From Cladocopium goreaui (Eukaryota > Sar > Dinophyceae > Suessiales > Symbiodiniaceae), in the NCBI GenBank assembly GCA_947184155.2, contig CAMXCT020001447.1, positions 124,001 to 188,000 of the forward strand: DNA of 64,000 bases, given 5' to 3'. The position numbers and the translations under genes are program-made. Positions 20,441 through 32,550 of the stretch are shown in pieces. Within the stretch, counting starts at the first letter, position 1; the number at the start of each line of letters is the position of its first letter. Under the pieces are notes generated by a model. That model had not been told where the DNA came from and searched no databases. It saw only the letters and a list, made by a program, of their open reading frames with translations.

Positions 20441-21420
20441 TGTGGAAATATGGTATCGCCTTATGCCGCTGAGTTCTGCACAGTTTTGGTTACAGTGATT
20501 TTCACCATCAATGGTGTCTATGGTGAGAAGTTACAACGGTTTTGCCTGCAATAGGCATTTTGGAAGCATTTGCTCATCAAGATGAAGCAAATGGGAAATT
20601 TCGTCATCAATGATTTGGTGATGACCAGGTTTGCCTGTTACAGGCGCTTTTGGGAAGTTTGACGAGATTCGCTCATCAGAGCGGAGCAAACGAAAACATT
20701 TCATCACCAATGGTTTGGTGACTTCAATGTTTTGCCACGTTTTCATGGAGATCCAAGCTGGAAGAATATTTTGTATAGGAGTTTGGACTTTGTGATTTTT
20801 GGCTGGAAAGGAGTTTTGATGACATGCGTCATCGCCTCTGAGTTTCGAGAACTTTACAATGGAGGTTGTGAAGATTCAGATGAGTGTGGGTGATGTTTTA
20901 TCACCGTTTTGTATGCTGGAAGGACAAGTGATGCGAGTTTGGACATTTCAGCGATGAGACATTGGTTTTGCATGCATGGAAACAAGTTTTAAACCAATGA
21001 GTTTTTTTGAAACAAATCGAAAACAAACAACCTGTACAAACGAGTTTTCGATGTGTTTTTGCCGAGATAGCAGTTTTCAGTTAGCAGAAGCTGTGGCGAA
21101 CGTTTTGGTTTGGATGTCAGAGAACATCCACTCAGAGATGTGTGCGTGTGAACGCATTTTTCGTCTCAAAGGGAACAGGGCTCAACAGGAGCCAAGCTTG
21201 GTTCAAAGTAGGGCCACAACAGAAGCACCATAGGGAACAGCACAGACAGCTTGTTGTTTCCTTCGGTTCGCTGGAGCAAAAGTCGGAACGTGAGTGACGG
21301 ACTGTGTGTTTGAGTGGAAGGTTTTTTTTGAGTTTGTTAGTGGGTGTTTTCGCCCTTGCTGCCGACCCCAGGGTTTTCGCGTTGCGTCGCGTAGGTAACT
21401 TGGCTCTCTGGATTTTCACA
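20441..21420 (+). repeat. 3' LTR of the copia element
   Basis: Exactly as long as the 5' LTR (980 bases). Differences seen, as 5' to 3' LTR: C/T early, A/G in GAATG, A/G in ACAGAGC, A/G in TAGAGAA, T/C in GTTTTTGCG, G/C near the end. That is about 99.4 percent identity with no indel. Confidence 0.95.
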
Positions 21421-22178
21421 AAGGCCGTTGCTGTAGTGGCCGCAAAAGTAAACTGGTGGAGGACCGATACATAGTCCTATGTACTGTCACGTTCATCAGA
21501 AAACAAAAAACAAAGCACCAGGAAACAAAACAACAAAACACCAAAAACAAAAACCAACACACACAAAAAGCAAACACCAACACGAACCACCAAGCAGTGA
21601 CGTGACAGGAATTGAAGCAAGAGAGGTGATAGCTTAGTATCATCTCGGTGCATGCAAATGACAACTTGTGTGCCATGTTGACGCAGGCCCATAAAAAAAT
21701 CAACAACAAGACCCACCACAAAAACACAATGGGCCAATTCAGAGGGTGTGGGAAGCAACAAAGCTCAATGCGGAAACCAGGGATCCTCCCAGCCAGGATC
21801 CCCGAGATCACAAAGAGCAGCCTTCACGGTATGACATTCACCCTGACACTTTGAAGCAAACACCGACAACGCCGGGTCGCAACGAAAGTCTGCGTCAGGG
21901 AGAACCTGGACGATGCGCCGTTCCCACTTTCGACTTGGTCTCTGCTTCGAGATTACAAGCATTTTGCCGCCATTGTCGTAATGCCGCGGTGTTGTAAAGT
22001 GGTGCACTGTTGCAGCCCGCAGGTGTTGGACACTGCAATTTCATTTTTCGGTTGGTTTTGGCATGCAGAGATAAGTTACGTCTTCCCTTTGATGTCCTTG
22101 CAGCGCTAGAGTCTCGCACACGTGACCATGTGCTGACGACCATGTGGTTTTTTCCCCTGCTCGATCGATCGTGAATAC
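21421..22178. other. No gene recognised
   Basis: After the AAGGC target duplication there is an A/C-rich stretch (21500-21600) and a palindromic CGATCGATCG at 22161. No supported coding frame. Confidence 0.4.
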
Positions 22179-23882
22179 TTGTATGGTTATGCTGCTGATG
22201 GTTACAGATCTCCTCTCTGGCTGTGTGCAGCCTATAATGGGTCCCCAGCACTTGTTCATCGACATCGAGGCCACAAGGTCTTCTTTCACGTGGGTATACA
22301 GGATCGGCAACTCGTCGTAATACCGGGTATTCATTATTTCGATGCCCATCGGTTGCAACCGGACCTCTTGGACACATTGGATCGCCAGTTTGATCCAGGG
22401 TCTATGAAACTCGCAAGCCCCGAGGGTGCAGGAGACACAGTGAATGACCCCTCCTCGGATGAGGAAGCAGCCTCTACCGATGACGAGAGTGATCCAGAAG
22501 ACCCTACAGTTGCATGGTGCCCACCCATACCTGATGCAGCTGAAGATCCCTCTGAAGATGAGATCGCGAGTGCAGCAGACCAGCTAGCAATCCTGATTTC
22601 TAATGTCCAACCCAACGGAACCCCTTTTTGCATACCCGAAAACCTTGGAGCTCTCCCACCGTTGTGGCTACAGGCAAGATTGACGTTGTCTTTGACTGCC
22701 ATCCAAGAAAAGTTTGCGCGCATCTTGCTGAGTGTGGCCTGTGAACTGTGGTTGCGCGGGCAAATTGCCAGGGTGGAGGATGTCCTCCTGCAGGTGGCAA
22801 GGGCTCTCACAGTTCGTTTGGCAGAGAAGCTCGCCCAGGCGATGAGCTCTTTGATGAGATTGGCTGAATCCATGGTGACTCCAGAAACTGAATGCTTGCT
22901 GTATGCCACGTACTGGTTTCGGCCCATCCTGTCTGAACTCATTGGCTCGGCCCGAGAGAGCTCTGAGGTGAACCGGAGTCGAGCGCCGAGTGGCCCAGTT
23001 AAAGTCCTGGTCACAGATCGGCCGCATCGACGCACGACTGGGCTAGTGGACCTTACGAGTGGTGCCTCTGCCCTACTGGTTCCCGGCCAGCTGGGCCAGC
23101 AAAATCGCTCCCAAACTTCTCGAGAATGCTCCTGAGAATGCGCAGAAACCACAAGAAATTAACATCGCTTGCCCGAAACGTTCCTGTGACGAGACTCCGG
23201 TGGAGGGAGCAAAGCAGTTGCTCCAGGCAGTTAAATTTGCTGCCAAAAACATGCCTGGTTTTCGTCTTGGTTTGGATGTGAAGACTTTCAAATGGCTGGA
23301 TGTTTCCAGGAGCTCATCCATGGATATACAACAGGGCTTGTTGAACCATACATGATGCGAGGTCTCCAACCACTGGGACCGAATCGCACTACTCTAGAAA
23401 TTATCATTCCCTCTCAAGCAGGGCTCACACCCGAGAAGTGGAAAGAAACAGCCACACTGTGCCCACTTGATTGGCCTTCCAACTACAGTCTTTTGCGATT
23501 GTGGCATACCAATGGGAGCCTCCATCAAACGGAAGCGCGACTCAGGAATCAACTGTCGCACAGCCATATGTTTGCTGAGTGGACAGTGCATCTCCACAGA
23601 TTTGCAGAGCGTGTCTTATTCCAGCAACCTGCAGTTTATGTAGCGGGACATGCCTTGCAAACCAACCTGCGGGAACGAAACTTCCCAGACAGGAAAGTCC
23701 GCAGGAGGGTTCCTCCGGAAGACCTGGACGAACATCAAAGGGCGATCCGAGCGCTTCTGCAGCGTGCTAGTGATCAGCAAAGAGTGAACCCAGTTTCGTT
23801 TGGGCTCACCAACGAATGGAACGACACCATTACATCAGATAAAAAGCATCATTTGGAACATTTCACGAGAGGTATGACATGA
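22179..23882 (+). pseudogene. Broken unrecognised coding region, about 560 codons over two frames
   Basis: Three overlapping open frames follow each other: 22179-23135, 23059-23355, and 23292-23882 (back in the first frame). The middle frame reads most naturally between the two shifts, so the likely history is one long frame with two compensating indels near 23060-23130 and 23290-23320. Features are an acidic Ser/Asp/Glu stretch (residues about 80-135 of the first frame), long amphipathic helices after it, and no ATG at the first frame's start. No family recognised. It may be ORF1 of a decayed retroelement or a degraded host gene. The frames are not interrupted by visible introns. Confidence 0.45.
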
Positions 23883-26800
23883 TCCCCCGCTCACCCCAAT
23901 TCGCATCACTTTTACCCGTTTTTTGAGTGTCCACCCCTTCTCTCTCTTCTTCTTTCCCCTCTTTTCTGTTTCACTCCGCATTGTCCCTCACGCAATATGT
24001 GGCTTTTGCTTCATCAACAATGCTGGTGGGATTTGACTTACTTTACATTTGGTCCTTTCGTCATTTCCACTTAAGATTACTGTCCATATCGGTGTGTCTG
24101 TCCAAAGACGTGACAGGTGCACTGGTATGTAGCAGGGGACTCAGGATTCCTCATGTATAATTGTCAGGTTCATTGTGTTGCGCATGCCCGGCCTCTACCT
24201 ATTCAGACCACTCAAACAGTTGGTAGCCACACTCATATACAGTAGGTGTGAGTGCCAGCTAAGGGGTAACAGATCGGGCAGTATGGGTCACCTTTGCACT
24301 GGTGTTTTGAATGTGCTGTCCAGTCGAGAGCTTAGATTATACTAGGGTCTCTTCCACCATGAAGCCTATTGCACTGGCGCGTGCCCTCGCATCCTTTGCC
24401 TGACAATCATAGATGGGTGATGAAACTGATGTTATTACTCCGAGACTTAGTATTGACGAGACAACCATTCTCCCACCCTTCCCACTAGTTAAGGTATTTG
24501 AATTCGTGTATTGATCCCTAGGTTTTGCCCTTAGCAGAGCTACCTTGGGTGTTGGTGCCTTGTATTATGGTTCTGTTTTGTTTGTTTGTTCCCTGCCTGA
24601 CGTGGCCCCCCCTCCCCCTCGGATGGTCCTCTTTGGCGCCTTGGTCCAGGTTTTACTGGTGCCTCCCTCTGGGTATCGTTGCTTCCGGCGACGGCCTGGC
24701 TGCCTTGCCTCTGTGCGTGGAGTGTTGTGGCGCATTGTCTCCCCTCTTCATTGTGTCTCATGGCAACAAAGGCCGGTGGCCCTGTGTGGGGATCTGTCCC
24801 TCTACACCATGCTTCCTGTGTTGTTGGGGTGCTGTGTGCTCCCTCACTGAGGTTTTCATCCTTGTATGATCCTTGGCCCCTTTTTGGACACCGCTAAGGC
24901 ACGTTCGTACCCCTTCTGGTGCGTGTGTGTCACGTTCTCCATCTGTCCTCTGCTGCCTCCTGGCTCCTCTCCTCTCTTCTTCTGTGTGGTTCGGAGTGTG
25001 TGGTGCTTTGGCCGCCCCCCTCTTTCTCTTCCCCCCCTTGATGGCAGGTTTCTTGTTTGTTGGTTGCGTGTTGTTTGTTGCTTCTTTTGCCTGGATACCG
25101 AGGATACCACCCTGCATAATAGCTCTGTCGTTTCACCCTGGCTACATTGGTCTTATGTTTTTGTGACTAAGGATTCGTCCGAGGCGGGGTAGCTTTTCAC
25201 TGCCCCCCCCTCTCCCCCCAATTAATTCACGTTGAATTAGTTTGTTTTCTTTTGTGGCTTCTTCTTCGGCTGTGTATTGGGGAGGGCCCTTCTCACTTGT
25301 TTTGTTTCTGCCTTTGTTCCGAGAGGGGCGGTAGATTCCCGGTAGAGCCATGGACTAGGCTGCACTGCAGTGAGCTTTACTGGCGCTGTCCAGTTGAGCT
25401 TCCTGCAGTTCAGACTGGTGCGCCCGCGTGCAGCAAAGCCTGCCCACATGGTTCGTTGTGCGGATGTTCTGTAGTACCTTGGCGGATGGCCCACTCGGTG
25501 GGAGAGTGGCCTGGTCTGGAATACACTGCTAACGTACGGTACATCTGGTCCTCTCCGCAGGTTGCTGGGACGATGACGCCTAGTGACTCCTGGCAGAGAA
25601 TCTGGTACTGGCACAGCGAACCATTTCAACCTTCATAGCTTAGGGGGACGAGTTCGACTGCAATGCGAATGCAACATGTGCTTACATTTCGGCAGTAGCA
25701 TACTGGTTGTGCTCACGAGCCCATGCTATGGTCAGAAGCTTCGGCTGTCTGCAATGGCTGTATAGTGTCATTCAGGCTTTTTCAGCCACCTTTTTACCCA
25801 CTGCCCATTAGGGTCTTGGGCCCTTTACTATATGACGGTTCCTGTGAGTGCCTACACCAACTGGCTTGTCTTACAGGCCGTCAGTACTCTCCTCCCCATC
25901 TAGGGGGGGCAATAGATCACAATCCCTTGCGGCGGTGTATATTGACTGGAACAGACTTACTTGCGTACGCTGAACGATGCAGGATGAACAGTAGCGATGC
26001 GGGAGTTGATCTTGACAAGACGTCCATACAAGCGGCCTCTGTCGTGATCCACATCAGTCTACCTGCAACACTGGATTCTCTTATCTGTTCTCAGGTGAGA
26101 CATTCTGGGCGATCATGTATTATACTCCACGCACTGCCGCAATGGATAATTAGTTTGCATGTTTTTGAGGATGATACGGTGGCTCAGGTCACTGTATCTA
26201 AGGCAAATCTGAATGCGTTTTTTTTTGTTTTGTTGGGCCCTGCCCCGTTCTTTGTTGCTTCGCTGTTTTGCTTTGTGGCGAAACGCAAATCTGGCTGGGG
26301 GATTTGCGGGTCGTTTTTGTTTGTGGTGGTTTTTTGTTTTTTGTTTGTCGTTGTTTTCGTGATGATTTGCCTAAGTTTTTGGACCACACGTGTCCTTGTA
26401 CATTCCTGCTTTTCACTGCTTACGCAATTGTAAGGACCGAGCCTAGTGCGAATCGGCCAAACCGGAGGAAAAAAAAAATGGACACTGCAATTTCACATTT
26501 TGCATCTTCCAATGAAAGGATGCTTGCAGCGAACTCTGCCACCCCAGGACGCAATAAAGTGGCAAGAAGCGGCCGCAAGATTGAGCAAAATGAGGTTCCA
26601 AAACCAGGGCCTCAAAACAGGCAGTTTTGCGGTGACGCATGGACGTACCCCAAAGTAGCAAGCATGCTGTTGATTTTCCCCTGCGTGAGACTTGACTGTG
26701 TATCTTCTGCAAGTAAAACATGTCTTGACCAACTCGATCGCATTGAATACAGTTTTGAAAGTAGCACGGACCGCAAGGGTGCCCGACTCCCAATGATGAT

Positions 26801-27654
26801 GATGCTTGGAAAAGAACTACTGAGCGGACTCTGAGTGTGCCCTGAATGTGTGAAAAATCATCCTATGTATAGCTAGCGTAGCGATCTTGTGCTTGAACTT
26901 AGGTAGTTGTTAGTTGCTTTGTAGTTGTAGTTTGTGGACTTGCGTAGTTTGGACTTTGTTTTGTAGTTAGCAGGTGATTGTGATGTAGTTAATCGATCTC
27001 ATCTCATTCCGTCACAAAGAGCTGTGACGGAGTTGCCATTTTTCGTTTGTAGTTAGCCGTTTTTAGGTTTTCTGCACGTTGTAGGTTATTTCACACGAGA
27101 ACCAAACTGCACGAAACCAATCTTAGGTTTTTAGGAACGGAGAAGCTTGTTTTTGCACGTGTCTAGATTAGTAGAATCGTTTTTGGAACTGCTATGACCA
27201 CGTAAACGTTGGCTCAAGACCGCGAGCTCGAAAAGGGTGTGAGTGTGTCGCCGTGAGACGGCCTGGGAGAGTCGACACAGCAGAAACGCGAAACGATCAC
27301 CGTTTGTTTGTGTTTTGGTTTGGGTTTACTTTGTGCACGAGAGGTTTGAAAGCGGTCCCTTGCTCAGACACAGTCCGGCCCCTGGGTGGGCGAGTTGGAC
27401 TCCATGAGCCACGTCGACGCTCACTTCGCCAGCACATTTCAGTGGAGGTGTCTCTCTCTTGGCTGCGGTCGCAGAACCGGACGGGGTGCCCAGTAGCGTG
27501 TCAAAGCCACGGCGTCTGCCCGACCTGTCGCCCGAGGTGAAGGCAGCTGTTGACCACGCTCGAGTTGGCTGCCGGTACAGTAATAAACTTGGTTTGTGTG
27601 AGGCTGATGTGTTTCTACATTGGACCAGCGCAGAAGAAGGTGCATAGGTGGGCT
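23883..27654. other. No gene recognised; pyrimidine-rich then mixed sequence
   Basis: 23925-25250 is strongly C/T-biased on the plus strand, with TTCTCTCTTCTTC-like words and poly-C runs, and open frames through it look like composition artefacts. 26220-26370 is a TTTGTTTTTTG-rich stretch. 26890-27070 has recurring GTAGTT/TTGTAGTTAG words. 25250-26200 and 26430-26830 have frames but no recognisable domain. Confidence 0.4.
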
Positions 27655-27667
27655 CAAAACCGGACCT

Positions 27668-27775
27668 TCAAGGAGGCACCGGATTCAACCTGCTGAGGGT
27701 CCAGTTTTGGACCCCCGTGAAAAAGAAACGTTTCAAAAAGGGGTCAGAAGGCCCGCTTGAAATCAAAAAGCACAA
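27668..27775 (-). repeat. Diverged inverted fragment related to the 31.5-32.5 kb array
   Basis: GGAGGCACCGGATTCA followed by GAGGGTCCAGTTTTGGACCC matches the reverse complement of part of the array unit (CCTCAACATTTTGAATCCGG and TGCCTCC at about 31718-31746). Divergence is high beyond this block. Confidence 0.55.
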
Positions 27776-30059
27776 CAGTCAAAATGTCTTGTATGGCAAA
27801 CTGTCGGACTACCACAGAGCAAGGCAAACCTCAGACCGGAAGCAGCAAAGACAGGTCTCGCAAGAGTGAATGTTGCTATACTATGAAACTTGTCGGCGTA
27901 AGCAACCAAGCTTTGTTTCCATTGATACTGCCTACAACAGCCGTTTCTGTTCAATCGTCAAAGTGCACCAAAGAAAGCTAAAGCACCCACCACAGAGCGC
28001 AAAGCACCCAAGCGAGGCCAAGCCATCCAAAGACATGGGCCCAGCCCAGCTGAGGTGCTCCGCCCACCGTGGGCTATGGCAGCCAATGACCGGAGAGCAA
28101 AGCAGTATTTTTCGCATGCAGAGGTAGCAGAGAAGGTCAGCAAAGAGAATGGACACAACAAGTGTCGAGGACATCGCAGAAGGACCAGACACAACGGTTA
28201 GACTATACAAGTTTCGTCTATGCAATAAATATCTCCAAGGAATCGAACTGCTTGCACGAAACCTTGCTCTCTTTCGTCCATGATGCAAACTCGAAAGGTT
28301 CCGGTGTAAGAACCAAATTGAAAACCAATAGACCATGAAGCAACCTCTGCAAAAACAACAAGCCGTTTCTTGGCTTGGTCGCTTGCCATCAGAAAAGGAA
28401 CCATCCAGCAGGTACGCGGAGTTGATCAGAGTTCAAAGCACCACACGCTAACTGCTAACTAACAATGTCTTCATTGGGCAGTGTCTGTCACTCGCATTTT
28501 CATCGTGCACACACAGGGCACAGAATAGAACATGTTTTTTCGGCAGCACACCTGGGCTGCAGCGAAGCATGCAAGAAACTCTCCAAATTCGTACCTTCTT
28601 GGAGCATAAGCAAGTCCTAGATTCTTTTGTTGCTTGCATACCCAACCGTCCTTAGCGGCCTTAGCGTTGTTTGTGGCATTATTAAACCTTACTTTTTTCT
28701 CTTTTCTGCGAGAGACCATCCCGTTTGTTTTCGATTTTTTTTCGCGCTTGCGTTGCATGACTCAACCCGAAAAAAGATTCTGCGAAAATGTGTCGTGTGT
28801 CTGTTCGCATTCTTCTATTCCGTTTCCACACTCACATTGTTTCTGATTCAGCAACAAATGTGCAGTTATATGGTATGGATGTTTTCATTTTCTTGTGAAC
28901 GAAAGTTGCGGCGATGTTGCATGAGGGGTGCATTTTGTTTCGTCACGTGCAGTCTGTTTTTCATCCACGACATGCGCAGCTATGTCCAGTAGATGTTTTT
29001 CAGTTTGCTGTCAGTACAACCAGCAGCCAGTTTTCCTTGTGCGTGAGTTTTGCGCATTGTCAGTTGGCAGCAAGTTGGAATTTGACTTTTGATGTCTTCA
29101 AGGTGTGTGTTACTTACTGAAGCCCGCAGCCGTTTTCATGCCGCATGAGATGTGCACATCATCAGTTGCCATACAAATTTGTGGCTGACAAAACATATGC
29201 AGTGATGTGAGTTGCCTGTTTGTTAGAGTGCTCTCATGACGTGGCAGGTGCTTTCAGTGTAAGTCGCTTTGATGGAGGAAAGTTCGGTTAAAGATCTTCA
29301 GGAGGAAAGCCGTATGTTGACGGAGTCGCATGTCCTTTCCTGTTGCGGCATTCAGTCTATCTGCATAGTATTCGCACATGGCAATCCAAACGGTTTTCGT
29401 TCAAAACATGTGAAATGAGATGGTCTCTCAATGGCCGCGGTTTATGTTTCAATGGTTTGGTTTTCAAGCTGTCAAGTCAATCAATTCTCAGTGGCAAGTG
29501 GGATATGCGACTCTGGAGGTGACTGCGACATACAGCCTGGCGATTGCGGATGCTTCCCCTCGCCCCTTCGTATGTCAATGTTGTTTGGTAGTGGTTGCAC
29601 GTGGTTTGGAACGTGGAGTAGTAATTAAGCATAAAAAGTGATTGCTCGTGGAAGCATTTGTAGGCATCTAGTGTTTGGTTCTTGTGGAGCAACATTGACA
29701 TTGGGGGTAAGGGGAAGCCCTGAATTGTTGCACGAGTCACTCACCACTTGTCTTTCTTGTTGCAGGTAGCCCGCTGTTGCATGGTTGCAGGGCCCACAGC
29801 GCAAATCTTTTACTTGGCAATGTGTTTTCATGTCTTAGAGCAGCTTCAGATGATTTTTCTTGTGGTTTCCGACATGTGGCTTTCATGAACTCACAAACCG
29901 ACAACCTTTGTGACGAAAGTGTGCTCCAGCGTCCAACATGTGTAAGTAGTGCCTTGCGCAGCCTTGTGGCCTTGATCTTGGTTGAGGCAGGAGGGTTTGA
30001 AATCCGTTCCTTGCCGCATAGCCCATTGGTGTCCATCCGGCTTACTCTTGCTGGTTAGC
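27776..30059. other. No gene recognised
   Basis: T-rich stretches at 28630-28900 and scattered short frames. No splice-consistent exon chain was found before the ATG at 30060. Confidence 0.4.
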
Positions 30060-30990
30060 ATGGCGCCAAAACGCAACCAGCCGCAGGTGTGTCTGTCTGT
30101 GAGTCTATATGCACCGTGTCTGTACGGCCGACACTCCAACTTTGGCCTTTCTGTTTCGCTTTTCAGGTGTTGGCCGAGGAGCTCAACGCAGTGAAGCGCC
30201 GTCGTGCAGAAAAGCGTGCTGAGCAGCGAGTGCTAGCGCAGCAGGAGAAGATCTTGAAGCAGCGGCGCATGCGCATACTGCAGGTCGCTTTGTATGGACG
30301 ACAGCAGCATGTCGCACTCAATCATCTGATTTTGCTGTGAAAGGCAGCTCGCCAGTTGAGCCAAGATGACTTACCTCATCCTATTGCTTCATCAAACTGC
30401 AGGTGCCTTCACAGTGTGCATTGCGCTGCAACATATGAGAGCAGGCTTTTGATCTTTTCTAGGTGATGGCCCGGCTGCTGCCCATCCCCTGCTGCCCATC
30501 CCCTGCTGCCCATCCCCTGCTGCCCATCCCCTGCTGCCAGCTGCTGCTGCTGCTGCTGCTGCTGCGGCTGCGGCGGCGGCGGCGGCGGCGGCGGCGGGCG
30601 GCGGGCGCGGCGGCGGGCGGGGCGCGGGGCCGGCTCGGCCTGGCTGCGGTGGCTGCTGCTGCGGCTGCTGCGGCGGCGGCTGCTGCTGCTGCTGCTGCGG
30701 CCGCTGCGGCTGCTGCGCCTGCGCCGCCTGCGCCTGGCCCTGCTGCTGTTGCAGGTGAACTGTTCTCTTGATTTTTTTTTGTGATCAGTAATCAGTGCTT
30801 TATGTGATGCGGGCCCTGATGGAGACGATGACGCCGTTGATGCCGCTGGCAATGATGTTGCTGAAGGTTGGGCGACAATTTCTGCAAAGGTTTGCTTGAA
30901 GCTTGCATGTGGTCTGTTGCAGGTGCCCCACCCGACGAGAACGTTGACGACCTTACCAAAGGAGCGCAGGGACAGTCCAAGCTGCTCTAG
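30060..30990 (+). CDS. Small spliced gene: basic helical protein, then Ala/CTG-repeat and acidic exons
   Basis: Exon 1 is 30060-30086 (MAPKRNQPQ) and exon 2 is 30167-30283, encoding a Lys/Arg/Glu helix (LAEELNAVKRRRAEKRAEQR onward). Exon 3 starts at 30344 (AARQLSQDDL). Introns are GT-AG and have direct repeats at the borders (CAGGTGT at both ends of intron 1), a dinoflagellate habit. After exon 3, splicing 30402 to 30463 gives an early stop, so the protein may end there at about 68 residues or this copy may carry a one-base shift. Later exon-like pieces are a repeat exon (30463-30750), an acidic piece (about 30796-30866) and an end exon (30923-30990, ...KGAQGQSKLL stop) that join in phase. 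A further exon-like block with good splice sites is at 31037-31090. I recall similar small basic genes as multicopy in dinoflagellates, but no function is known to me. Confidence 0.5.
30475..30750 (+). repeat. CTG/CGG trinucleotide repeats and CTGCTGCCCATCCC tandem units
   Basis: Four CTGCTGCCCATCCC-type units are followed by runs of CTG, CGG, GCTGCTGCGG and finally CTGCGCCGCCTGCG. Both strands are open through it, so apparent poly-Leu, poly-Ala, poly-Arg and poly-Gln frames cannot be separated by sequence alone. Confidence 0.85.
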
Positions 30991-31503
30991 CGAACTCTAG
31001 CGCATGTCTATTTATTGGACCCGGTTTTCATGGCAGGATCAGATGTTGAAGTGCCGGCTGCTGAGTTGAATCTGCATGAGTCAGCCGCAGGTAGATGGTA
31101 GATTGTGTGAATCGGAGTGGTGGCGGCGACCTACAGAGACCCACCAGCTGCCCTTCTGCATTTCCTATTGAGCTGAAGACTGGAGGTGATATTCCATTGC
31201 ACAGTTCCACACCGCTGTGACAACATGGCTTGCAGCAATCCGTCGCGATCCAACTGGCAAAAGACCTGGCTGTGCTTCATGGGGCAGTTGTTTTAGGGTT
31301 CGTAAATTTGTTCCAGAACGGTTGCCGCTCACAGAGGGCCTCTGCAGTTATTCGGCTAAACTCCGAGGAAAGAAAAAAATAGACTTAACACAGTCTGTGC
31401 TGGCAGCGGCGGACCCCAACAATGTAGCAGAGCGGCAAACTTCCGGCCTCTGCATAGCGCTTAGGGCCAGATGGACTGATGCAAACCAGTGGCTGATTGA
31501 AGT
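30991..31503. other. No complete gene; one exon-like block
   Basis: 31037-31090 is bounded by AG and GT and encodes an acidic peptide in a phase compatible with the exon ending at 30866, so it may be an alternative exon of the preceding gene. The rest is unassigned. Confidence 0.35.
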
Positions 31504-32550
31504 ACAGTTCAAGATTCCCGCCGCGGATGCTGTTTGTGTTAAAGTAGCTTCAAGCTTGACATTTTTCGCACATAGAAGCCTGCAAAGCTTCAGCACATCT
31601 GACAAAATGAAGCAACCAAAAGCAGACCCGCCAGGAGGGACCACTTTCGATCCTAAGAGGGTCCACTTTTGGGCCCCTTCTGAAATACATTTGCTTTGCG
31701 CGAGCATCTAAAACTGGGCCCTCAACATTTTGAATCCGGTGCCTCCCGCAAGGCCTGTTTGACGCCCCAGTCAAATACTCTCTTGAATCGCGTTGTTCGA
31801 ATCTAGCTACATACATCAACGTCACACATAGCAACCGCGAGTTGGCAACAAGGGCCTCGAACAGTTCAAGATTCCCGCCGCGGATGCTGTTTGTGTTAAA
31901 GTAGCTTGCAGCTTGCACAGCTTCAGCACATCTGACAAAATGAAGGGGCCAAAAACAGACCCGCCAGGAGGGACTTTCGATCCTAAGGGGGTCCACTTTT
32001 GGGCCCCTTCTGAAATACATTTGCTTTGCGCAAGGGTCTAAAACTGGGCCCTCAACATTCTGAATCCGGTGCCTCCCTGGGAGCTTGTTTGACGCCCCAG
32101 TCAAATACTCTCTTGAATCGCGTTGTTCGAATCTAGCTACATACATCAACGTCACACATAGCAACCGCGAGTTGGCAACAAGGGCCTCGAACAGTTCAAG
32201 ATTCCCGCCGCGGATGCTGTTTGTGGTAAAGTAGCTTCAAGCTTGACATTTTTCGCACATAGCAGCCTGCAAAGCTTCAGCGCATCTGACAAAATGAAGG
32301 GGCCAAAAACAGACCCGCCAGGAGGGACCACTTTCGATCCTAAGAGGGTCCACTTTTGGGCCCCTTCTGAAATACATTTGCTTTGCGCGAGCATCTAAAA
32401 CTGGGCCCTCAACATTTTGAATCCGGTGCCTCCCTCAAGGCCTGTTTGACGCCCCAGTCAAATACTCTCTTGAATCGCGTTGTTCGAATCTAGCTACATA
32501 CATCAACTTCACACATAGCAACCGCGAGTTGGCAACAAGGGCCTCGAACA
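31504..32550. repeat. Tandem array, three units of 357, 330 and 357 bases
   Basis: Units start at ACAGTTCAAGATTCCCGCC (31504, 31861, 32191). Each runs through GGGTCCACTTTTGGGCCCC, TGAATCCGGTGCCTCC and TCTTGAATCGCGTTGTTCG to GGCAACAAGGGCCTCGA. Unit 2 lacks about 27 bases, mainly the GACATTTTTCGCACATAG block. Open frames across it are repeat artefacts. Confidence 0.9.

Larger units (their letters stand above)
11040..21420 (+). mobile_element. Complete Ty1/copia-type LTR retrotransposon, recent insertion
   Basis: It has two 980-base direct repeats, a primer-binding site after the first, one unbroken gag-pol frame in the order gag, protease, integrase, reverse transcriptase, RNase H (the copia order), an extra ORF, and a short purine tract before the second LTR. 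The five bases outside are AAGGT on the left and AAGGC on the right, a 5-bp target duplication with one mismatch. The LTRs differ at about six of 980 sites and the frame has no stop, so the copy is young and could be active. Confidence 0.95.

Noticed and set aside
24525..25192. Several overlapping frames rich in Leu, Pro, Cys and Trp
   Set aside because: The region is strongly pyrimidine-biased and open in several frames at once, which is compositional.
30409..30852. Minus-strand frame with poly-Gln, poly-Pro and poly-Ser runs
   Set aside because: Same trinucleotide repeat as the plus-strand exon; splice sites and flanking exons support the plus strand.
31550..32164. 204-codon minus-strand frame
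   Set aside because: It spans the 357-base tandem array and contains the same peptide block twice, so it is a by-product of the repeat.
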